From a virus: a stretch of DNA of 25,543 bases. A model generated the notes under the pieces. That model saw only the letters and a list, made by a program, of their open reading frames with translations, was not told where the DNA came from and searched no databases. Positions 20,009 to 25,543 of this stretch are shown here, in pieces (position 1 is the first letter of the stretch; each line of letters begins with the position of its first letter). Made by a program: the position numbers and the translations under genes. The stretch covers positions 1-25,543 of IMG/VR virus record IMGVR_UViG_3300018428_000161; one strand, written 5' to 3'.

Positions 20009-20237
20009 TATATTTACAATATTGAATTTGAGATCTCAATGGGAGGAAATCACTCTCGGTAATAGATCTACATATAAATTAATTAATGAAGATAGTACTA
20101 TTGATACCTTAAAATGGTTTGTCAATAGTGGATCTAAATCTAACCGCTTTCGTAAAAACTTTAAACAGGCATTATCATTGGCTAATGATATAGTTAATTA
20201 TTATGAAAACTCTAATTTATCAGGTATATGTCGGTAA
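19977..20237 (+). CDS. Conserved-type phage protein, about 86 residues, start uncertain
   Basis: The body (LRSQWEEITLGNRSTYKL, then TLKWFVNSGSKSNRFRKNF and KQALSLANDIVNYYEN) looks like a genuine small helical protein of T4-like marine phages. The start is uncertain: ATGs at 19956, 19959, 19962, 19968, 19974 and 19977 are all in frame and none has a clear RBS. The last is used here as the shortest choice. It overlaps the preceding gene by 32 bases and the first glycosyltransferase gene by 35 bases, each in a different frame. The function is unknown. Confidence 0.55.
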   Translation: MNTNPDHCTDSIFTILNLRSQWEEITLGNRSTYKLINEDSTIDTLKWFVNSGSKSNRFRKNFKQALSLANDIVNYYENSNLSGICR

Positions 20238-20997
20238 GCGATCAGCTGTTCACGATCTATGTGTTAATTCTGTTAAAGACTATTCAGAATGTATAGGTTC
20301 AGATTACATTTGCCAAACACAGCCGTTACTACGCATAAAACCAAATCCATTCACATCAAATAGATCTGAGAACTCATGGAAACAACATGGTGGGTTTTTG
20401 CCTATCTATGAGAAAGAAAATGTATTTAATTACATCTACGATTATGATAGGGTTTGTGTAATTGACAATGACATATGGATTAGACCCGGCACTCCTAATA
20501 TTTTTAATGAAATAAAAGACGAAGATATTGCGGCTCAGTTTGAAAGAGAACTACCTGCAGATCCATCCTATCGTAAAAGAATAAAGTTATATTCCGAACA
20601 GCAGTTGGAACCCCTCAAACAATACGATTGGGATTGGAATGAGAATGGTGGTAATTTCTTTAACTCTGGTGTCGTAATATATAATTCATCAATAAAGGAT
20701 ATTCTCAAGGGCCAGAAAGCAAAAGAGTTTATGGAGAGAGTTGACTTTCAGGACTTTATTGATGGTAAGGGTTTTTGGAAATGGCAGACAGATCAAATCA
20801 TGTTGAACTATTGGGCCAAGAAAGAAAACCTTAAAGTAAAACATCTTGATTGGAAATGGAATGCTCTATATAATCCATTCTTTGGTGGTGTAGATAAAGA
20901 CAGAGTCAAAGAAGCCCATTTCGTCCATTTCTTTCAATCTGGTAGATTAGCACAATATGCAAGAGATACTAAAGATCTTTTAGAGTTAGTAAAATGA
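20203..20997 (+). CDS. GT-A-type glycosyltransferase, first of a tandem pair
   Basis: This 264-residue protein starts MKTLIYQVYVGKRS. D88-N89-D90 in VCVIDNDIWIR is the DxD site that holds the metal and sugar nucleotide in GT-A glycosyltransferases; the layout recalls GT8-like enzymes. W and H residues in the second half (GKGFWKWQTDQIMLNYW; HFVHFFQ) recur in the next gene's product, with which it shares length, start and the TDQ(I/T)(M/L)LN stretch. The donor sugar and acceptor are unknown. Its start lies in the end of the previous gene. It overlaps the next gene by ATGA, making it the head of the glycan cluster. Confidence 0.75.
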   Translation: MKTLIYQVYVGKRSAVHDLCVNSVKDYSECIGSDYICQTQPLLRIKPNPFTSNRSENSWKQHGGFLPIYEKENVFNYIYDYDRVCVIDNDIWIRPGTPNIFNEIKDEDIAAQFERELPADPSYRKRIKLYSEQQLEPLKQYDWDWNENGGNFFNSGVVIYNSSIKDILKGQKAKEFMERVDFQDFIDGKGFWKWQTDQIMLNYWAKKENLKVKHLDWKWNALYNPFFGGVDKDRVKEAHFVHFFQSGRLAQYARDTKDLLELVK

Positions 20998-21785
20998 AAA
21001 CCTTAATATATCAAGTATACGTTGGCAAACGTAGTAAACTTTATGACTTTTGCACAGAGTCAGTAAAGGCTTATGCTAAACGTATAGGCGCTGATTATCA
21101 GGTACAACGGCAACCCATACTTATGATTAAACCCGATCCCTTTATGACCAATCGTAAGGGTAAAACTGGTGGTTGGGAAAAGCTGGGTTATCTTCCAATC
21201 TTTGAAAAAGAAAATGCATTTACGTTTTTAAAGACTTATGATAGTATAGCAATTATTGATAGTGACATTTATATTAGAAATAATATGAATGAATCTATCT
21301 TTGATCAAATTGGATCAAATGACTTTGCAGGTGTACTAGAAAGAGATTTACCCATTACAAAAGAACATAAGAATAAAATTGTAAATTATTCTCGTATGCA
21401 ATATCAATCTATCCGTAATGTTAATTGGCAATGGAATGATCGTGGGGCCGCCTTCTATAATATGGGTATGATGGTTATTAACAAATCAATCACTAAATAT
21501 TTGAATGGTGAAACACCTCAACAATTTTTACGTAGACCAAACTTTAAACCCTTTATTGATGGTGTAGGTCCATGGCAATGGTCTACAGATCAGACTTTAC
21601 TTAATGTCTGGGTAAAGGAATCCGGAATGAAAACCAAGAACCTAGACTGGACCTGGAATGCTCTTTATACTGCAATTGACGATTCAAGATTATCAGAAGC
21701 AAAGTTCATTCATTTTTATTTAAAAGACAAACTACCTGCCAATGGTGAGAATGTCGAACAACTTAGAGGTATTATAAATGATTAA
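20994..21785 (+). CDS. GT-A-type glycosyltransferase, second of a tandem pair
   Basis: This 263-residue paralogue of the gene before has the same opening (MKTLIYQVYVGKRS), a DxD at D89-S90-D91 (IAIIDSDIYIR), and matching segments GGWEKLGYLPIFEKENAF, WSTDQTLLNVW and LDWTWNALY. The two genes must come from a tandem duplication, but the identity is only moderate, so the copies are old and probably differ in substrate. It acts in the cytoplasm, as no membrane span is present. The start overlaps the preceding stop by four bases, and its end overlaps the methyltransferase gene by eight. Confidence 0.75.
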   Translation: MKTLIYQVYVGKRSKLYDFCTESVKAYAKRIGADYQVQRQPILMIKPDPFMTNRKGKTGGWEKLGYLPIFEKENAFTFLKTYDSIAIIDSDIYIRNNMNESIFDQIGSNDFAGVLERDLPITKEHKNKIVNYSRMQYQSIRNVNWQWNDRGAAFYNMGMMVINKSITKYLNGETPQQFLRRPNFKPFIDGVGPWQWSTDQTLLNVWVKESGMKTKNLDWTWNALYTAIDDSRLSEAKFIHFYLKDKLPANGENVEQLRGIIND

Positions 21786-22383
21786 ACCTGACCTTACGGC
21801 ATCAGCAACTAATCTTGAAGAATTTTATGAACAGATCACTGCAGCACAACAGGGATCTCATGGTAAAGAATATACAGAACATCATAAGTCACTTATAGCA
21901 TGTGCTAATGATCCAGATGTAAATGTTATTAAAGAATTAGGTGTTTGTCAGGGAGCCACCTTTGCGGCACTTATGATGACAAAGCCAAAGAAGCTTATTG
22001 GTTATGATATTGCTTCTAGATATATTGATCCCTACAAACATCTATTTGATAAGTATGCTGAGGAACATAACCTTGATTATGAGTTTCATGAAATGAGTAG
22101 TCATGACACTAGATCGGTATCTCAGGTTGATATGTTACACATTGATAGTCTTCATACACCAGCACACCTACAACAAGAACTTCGGATGCATGCACCAAAG
22201 GTTAGAAAGTATATTGTATTACATGATACAGCTAACTTTAAGGGTTCATCTGGGCTGTTTGTTACTATTGCTAAGTATATTACAGAAATGGAACAACTCT
22301 GGAAAGTCCATACACATTATATTCATCGTGTAGGATATACAGTATTGGAACGTGTAAATCGTATTCAACCCGAATGGAAGTAA
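21778..22383 (+). CDS. SAM-dependent methyltransferase, Methyltransf_24 / cephalosporin-hydroxylase-like
   Basis: This is a 201-residue Rossmann-fold protein. VIKELGVCQGATFAALMMTK (about residues 50-69) fits the SAM-binding motif I with E/G at the usual places. LIGYDIAS is the acidic end of strand 2. VDMLHIDSLHTPAHLQQEL (about 117-135) is the hallmark ID-x-x-H of this family, and KYIVLHDTA is strand 5. Relatives act on sugars or glycan ends. With glycosyltransferases on both sides, methylation of a sugar residue or glycan terminus is likely. The acceptor is unknown. It overlaps the previous gene by eight bases. Confidence 0.75.
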   Translation: MIKPDLTASATNLEEFYEQITAAQQGSHGKEYTEHHKSLIACANDPDVNVIKELGVCQGATFAALMMTKPKKLIGYDIASRYIDPYKHLFDKYAEEHNLDYEFHEMSSHDTRSVSQVDMLHIDSLHTPAHLQQELRMHAPKVRKYIVLHDTANFKGSSGLFVTIAKYITEMEQLWKVHTHYIHRVGYTVLERVNRIQPEWK

Positions 22384-22384
22384 A

Positions 22385-22954
22385 ATGAAACTTTATGAAT
22401 ACAAAGATCATAATGAATATGTAAATGAACAAACTAGAGCCAATGTTGTAAAGTTACATAAGGTTTGGGTTTCTAAGCAAACTATTATTCTTATCAAATC
22501 TTTGGTCAACTATGCATCAAATGTCTTATGTCATGGTACTCGAAATGGCGCTGAACAAAATTATTTTAAAGAAGAGTATCCTGAAGCCAATATAATTGGT
22601 ACAGAGATAGCATATACGGCAACACAATTTCCAATGACAGTACAACATGACTTTCATGAAGATAGAGAAGAATGGTTTGATAAGTTTGATATTGTTTATA
22701 GCAATTCATTTGATCATTCCTATGATCCTACTAAAAGTCTTACGGCCTGGAAAAAACAAATTAATGATTCAGGAAAAATTTTTATTGAACTTATGACAGG
22801 CGATGATCAAAAGTCAAAGAGTACAGATCCATTAGAAATATCAGAAAGTGAATTTGCGGCTTTATGTGTTGAAATTGATTTGAAAATAGAAGGTACATAT
22901 AGAACAATAGGCGGTGAAGGTCGTCATTCTATTCTATATCAATTGTCAAAATGA
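22385..22954 (+). CDS. Class I SAM-dependent methyltransferase, Methyltransf_11-like
   Basis: This 189-residue protein begins one base after the previous stop. NVLCHGTRNGAEQNYF (about residues 46-61) replaces the classical E-x-G-x-G loop with CHGTRNG. NIIGTEIAYTA gives the acidic residue of strand 2, and KFDIVYSNSFDHSYDP (about 99-114) is the strand-4 motif with Asn and His. KIFIELMTGDDQ is strand 5. The fold is complete although motif I is atypical. The target may be a sugar or a nucleotide-linked intermediate, judging only by its neighbours. It overlaps the following glycosyltransferase gene by ATGA. Confidence 0.7.
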   Translation: MKLYEYKDHNEYVNEQTRANVVKLHKVWVSKQTIILIKSLVNYASNVLCHGTRNGAEQNYFKEEYPEANIIGTEIAYTATQFPMTVQHDFHEDREEWFDKFDIVYSNSFDHSYDPTKSLTAWKKQINDSGKIFIELMTGDDQKSKSTDPLEISESEFAALCVEIDLKIEGTYRTIGGEGRHSILYQLSK

Positions 22955-23637
22955 AAGTCCAAATAATCTATATTGATACCGAGAAGTCAAAAAAACAGGC
23001 CCAGACTTCTTTAAAGTCATTTAAGATGTATGGCTGGGATGCAGAGTTATATGAAGGTATTACTCCTTCTACTTTAGATGAAAATGACTTTCCCTATAAA
23101 GATCTAAAGGATGGTAGATTAGAAGCCTTTAAATATAATGAGCCACATAAGTATCCCATAAAGAAAAGTTGTCTATTTAATAATTTAAAATTTGCTGAGA
23201 GAGTTATAGAAGCAAATGAACCAATGGTGTTTGCAGAACATGACTCTCTTTGCATTAGTAAACCTGAAGAATATTTCTTTACCGATTATTTGTTTTTATC
23301 TTTTGAGTATGCCTTTAGTCCCCCCACAGCATTAGCCAAAGAACCCTTTCTAAGTTATAAAACACCCTTTGGTATTGGTATATCCGATTTTCCTGGTGAT
23401 TACCCGTTGCGTTATTATAGAGATACATTATATAATAATCATATTATGAGTCCGGGTACAGCATGTTATGCTTTATCTCCTACAGGTGCAAGAAAGATAT
23501 TGGCCGCAGCAGAACGTAATGGTTTGGAACAATCTGATTTTATTTACAATTCATATAATGTTTCAATGCAATATGTTAATCCAAGTCCCGTCAGATATCA
23601 AAAAGAAAACCTCAATACATCACATGTGATAATATGA
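22951..23637 (+). CDS. GT25-like glycosyltransferase, first of three
   Basis: This 228-residue protein has the GT25-like order: a beta strand and helix at the start (KVQIIYIDTEKSKKQAQTSL), then KMYGWDAELYEGITP, the ExD site at about 95-97 (VFAEHDSLC) and, near residue 170, a GTACYALSPTGARKIL segment typical of the acceptor side. GT25 enzymes add galactose or glucose to lipopolysaccharide or to proteins. The donor is unknown. It belongs to a run of three genes with the same EHD motif and ATGA joints. Confidence 0.75.
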   Translation: MKVQIIYIDTEKSKKQAQTSLKSFKMYGWDAELYEGITPSTLDENDFPYKDLKDGRLEAFKYNEPHKYPIKKSCLFNNLKFAERVIEANEPMVFAEHDSLCISKPEEYFFTDYLFLSFEYAFSPPTALAKEPFLSYKTPFGIGISDFPGDYPLRYYRDTLYNNHIMSPGTACYALSPTGARKILAAAERNGLEQSDFIYNSYNVSMQYVNPSPVRYQKENLNTSHVII

Positions 23638-24326
23638 AAACATATGCTATAGTCATAAAAGATTCTGAAGTATCGGAATTTGGATACAATAACCTTTTAA
23701 CTAGTTCAAAAAAGGTTAAAAACGATTTTGAAGTAAATCGATTTGATGCTATAGTTCCAAAAGACGTTGATAAACTTCTTATGATATATGGATTAAAATG
23801 GAACTATCCATGGAGTGGTGAAGTCATAGACATGCAATCCGGTTTGGTTAAAAGAGCATATGTTACCGCAAATCCTAAAGCAAGAATAGCATGTGCTCTT
23901 AGTCACTATACATTATGGAAAAAAGCGTCTATGATGGATGAACCTATTTTGATTATGGAACATGATGCATATTTTCAAAATAAAATAGATTTTGATCCTA
24001 AAGAATGTAAGGGTAACATAATTGGAATTAATAATCCTTTGGGTTGTACTCGCAGGGCCAATCTTTATTATGAATCAATTTTATCTAAGCAAGATAAATT
24101 TCAATTGGTACCATATATTGATGATCAAAAGATACCTCAAGGCCTAGCCGGAAATTCATCATATATAATTAACAGAAAAGGCGCAGAAGATATGTTAAAA
24201 TTGGTTAACGAATATGGTCTGTGGCCCAATGATGCTTTGATGTGTCGCCAACTAGTGCAGGGGTTATATGTCACTAGAAAATTTTATACTCATATTCAAA
24301 ATCTAAAGAGCACCACAACGCTATGA
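23634..24326 (+). CDS. GT25-like glycosyltransferase, second of three
   Basis: This 230-residue protein starts MKTYAIVIKDSEVSEFGYNN. The segment ACALSHYTLWKKASMMDEPI leads into LIMEHDAYF, with E-H-D as the metal-binding site, and GNSSYIINRKGAEDMLKL is the acceptor-side motif of GT25. It is clearly related to the next gene (SHY-LWKK and EHDA shared), so the pair arose by duplication. The Cys in the CALSHY segment is not conserved in the partner. No membrane segment; a cytoplasmic enzyme. Donor and acceptor are unknown. Confidence 0.75.
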   Translation: MKTYAIVIKDSEVSEFGYNNLLTSSKKVKNDFEVNRFDAIVPKDVDKLLMIYGLKWNYPWSGEVIDMQSGLVKRAYVTANPKARIACALSHYTLWKKASMMDEPILIMEHDAYFQNKIDFDPKECKGNIIGINNPLGCTRRANLYYESILSKQDKFQLVPYIDDQKIPQGLAGNSSYIINRKGAEDMLKLVNEYGLWPNDALMCRQLVQGLYVTRKFYTHIQNLKSTTTL

Positions 24327-24976
24327 AAAACTACGTAATTACAATTATGGATAATCCCAATTCTGTAGAGGTGGCCGAAAGATGTATTTCTTCGGGGCAA
24401 CGTTTTGGTATGCCCATAGAAAAGTTTGAGGCCATAACTCCTAAATCTGATTTGACGGAATTAATGGCAAAGGAAAAAATAAAAAAGGAAGGTTTTGAAG
24501 AGCGCTGGTCACGTATGCCAGAATGTATGTCAGCATTTATGTCACACTATAGTTTGTGGAAAAAATCTGTAGAATTAAATGAAGAGATTACCATATTTGA
24601 ACATGATGCTGTTATTATGGATCCTATACCATACATAAATGATTATAGAGGTTGTATATCTTTTGGTAGACCTTCTTATGGTAGATATAATAATCCTCCC
24701 AGTCTTGGAGTCAATGGTTTAATTTCTAAACCCTACTTTCCGGGAGCTCATGCATATAGAGTCAAACCTAACATAGCACAATTACTTATTGACGAAGCAA
24801 AGTATCATGCTCGTCCTACTGATGTATTTTTAAACATAAACACCTTTCCATTTTTAGAAGAATATTATCCATGGCCAGTAGAGGCCCATGATTCCTTTAC
24901 GACCATACAAAATGAAAATGGAATTCAAGCCAAACATAATTATGTAAAATTAAAAGATAAGTATGAGATCATTTAA
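24323..24976 (+). CDS. GT25-like glycosyltransferase, third of three
   Basis: This 217-residue protein has the family order: KNYVITIMDNPNSVEVAERC, GMPIEKFEAITPKSDL, then SAFMSHYSLWKKSVELNEEI and TIFEHDAVI with the E-H-D site. PGAHAYRVKPNIAQLLIDEA is the acceptor-side helix. The end of the protein has an FTTIQNENG segment near the site where GT25 proteins close. It overlaps the previous gene by ATGA, and the following gene shares the single base A of its stop. Confidence 0.75.
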   Translation: MKNYVITIMDNPNSVEVAERCISSGQRFGMPIEKFEAITPKSDLTELMAKEKIKKEGFEERWSRMPECMSAFMSHYSLWKKSVELNEEITIFEHDAVIMDPIPYINDYRGCISFGRPSYGRYNNPPSLGVNGLISKPYFPGAHAYRVKPNIAQLLIDEAKYHARPTDVFLNINTFPFLEEYYPWPVEAHDSFTTIQNENGIQAKHNYVKLKDKYEII

Positions 24977-25543
24977 TGTTGATACCAAAACAAATTGAAC
25001 ACTACCTTGATGTACCAGGGTTTAATAATCCTAAACATTTAGACGCACTAGCAGAAACCGCAAGTAGCATTCAACCCGGATCGAGAGTATTAGAAATAGG
25101 CCCCGCGTTTGGTTGTTCTACTTGGGTGTTGATGACAAATCTACAAAAGGGGGTTGAGTTACATACATGTGATACATTTGGTATGAACCACCCAGCTCTT
25201 AAACAAAGACATTATAATGGTGTTATGGCAAAGCATGGACACAATTCAGCCATATCATATGCTATGAATCTTTATCTTGAAAAAGATCACAGAACATTGT
25301 TTAATCATAATGTCAATCAACATCCAAGGCGTTATGAAGTACTTAAAGAAATTCATGCATATCCCAGCTTGGAATTATTGGCTAAAGATACTAATTGGGA
25401 TATGGTCTACATTGATGGTTTACATTCATATGAAAATGTATCAGCTGAATTAAACTTCTTGAAGGATGTACCACTTCTATGTGGTGATGATTATCATCCC
25501 GCACATCCCGGTACCATGCAGGCCATTGATGAGTTTGTTGCTA
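24976..25543 (+). CDS. SAM-dependent methyltransferase, Methyltransf_24-like, cut by the window end
   Basis: The ATG at 24976 uses the last base of the preceding TAA. The 189 visible residues contain motif I, VLEIGPAFGCSTWVL (about 38-52), with the acidic residue and Gly loop. LHTCDTFG ends strand 2, and WDMVYIDGLHSYENV (about 150-164) is the family's ID-x-x-HSYE motif. PLLCGDDYHPAHPGTMQAI follows and may hold a second metal site. It resembles the methyltransferase at 21778 in type but is not a close copy. The gene continues beyond base 25543, and the cassette probably does too. Confidence 0.75.
   Translation, partial: MLIPKQIEHYLDVPGFNNPKHLDALAETASSIQPGSRVLEIGPAFGCSTWVLMTNLQKGVELHTCDTFGMNHPALKQRHYNGVMAKHGHNSAISYAMNLYLEKDHRTLFNHNVNQHPRRYEVLKEIHAYPSLELLAKDTNWDMVYIDGLHSYENVSAELNFLKDVPLLCGDDYHPAHPGTMQAIDEFVA

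Noticed and set aside
20028-20039. TTGAGATCTCAA palindrome as an operator
   Set aside because: Twelve bases inside a coding region with no promoter nearby; likely chance.
1-25543. CRISPR array, insertion sequence or integrase/att site
   Set aside because: No regularly spaced direct repeats, transposase, terminal inverted repeats or integrase were seen in the window.

Overview
This window reads as a piece of a T4-like marine myovirus genome. The DNA is AT-rich and every convincing gene lies on the + strand. Genes are tightly packed, with many 1-8 base overlaps and GAAGGAGA-type ribosome binding sites. The content fits T4-like phages of marine bacteria: a T4-type RNase H, PhoH, a DUF6433-like protein, a DUF6267-like protein with a KxDG motif, a TxGH nucleotidyltransferase, a Lys/Arg-rich virion-type protein, a nested Rz/Rz1-type spanin pair and T4-type late promoters (TATAAATA). 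The B12-dependent class II ribonucleotide reductase suggests a host living in a cobalamin-supplied niche. No photosynthesis gene is present here, and the host cannot be named from this window.

Layout. (1) 1-1022: tail of a coiled-coil protein, a membrane-anchored conserved phage protein and a 45-residue protein ending in a 20-bp palindrome. (2) 1062-3674: an island of small genes read from two near-identical sigma70-type promoter/leader units. It holds a DUF932-like protein, a SWIM zinc-finger protein and a GC-rich, highly structured candidate RNA at 1638-1781. The island closes with a terminator followed at once by a late promoter. (3) 3726-11990: late virion-type genes. Five of them start with a peptide resembling the T4 capsid-targeting sequence (M-x2-F/W-...-L/I-x-E), including two predicted nucleotidyltransferases. 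(4) 12016-13897: three conserved phage proteins and the spanin genes for outer-membrane disruption. (5) 14038-19813: nucleotide and DNA metabolism: class II RNR, a zinc-ribbon microprotein, a GIY-YIG-like nuclease, an SNase-like nuclease, RNase H, DUF6433 and PhoH. (6) 20203-25543: a run of glycosyltransferases and SAM-dependent methyltransferases joined by ATGA-type overlaps. It looks like a glycan synthesis or modification cassette and continues past the window.

The most unusual signals are RNA-level. They are the multi-helix RNA at 1638-1781, a late promoter inside a hairpin that hides the ribosome binding site of the GIY-YIG gene (the T4 e/soc/49 arrangement), a hairpin that appears to bridge a distant Shine-Dalgarno to its start codon at 18851-18892, and a consensus promoter placed so close to a start codon that the mRNA should be leaderless (5414-5450). 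No similarity search or folding program was run. Family names come from recognising motifs and protein patterns.
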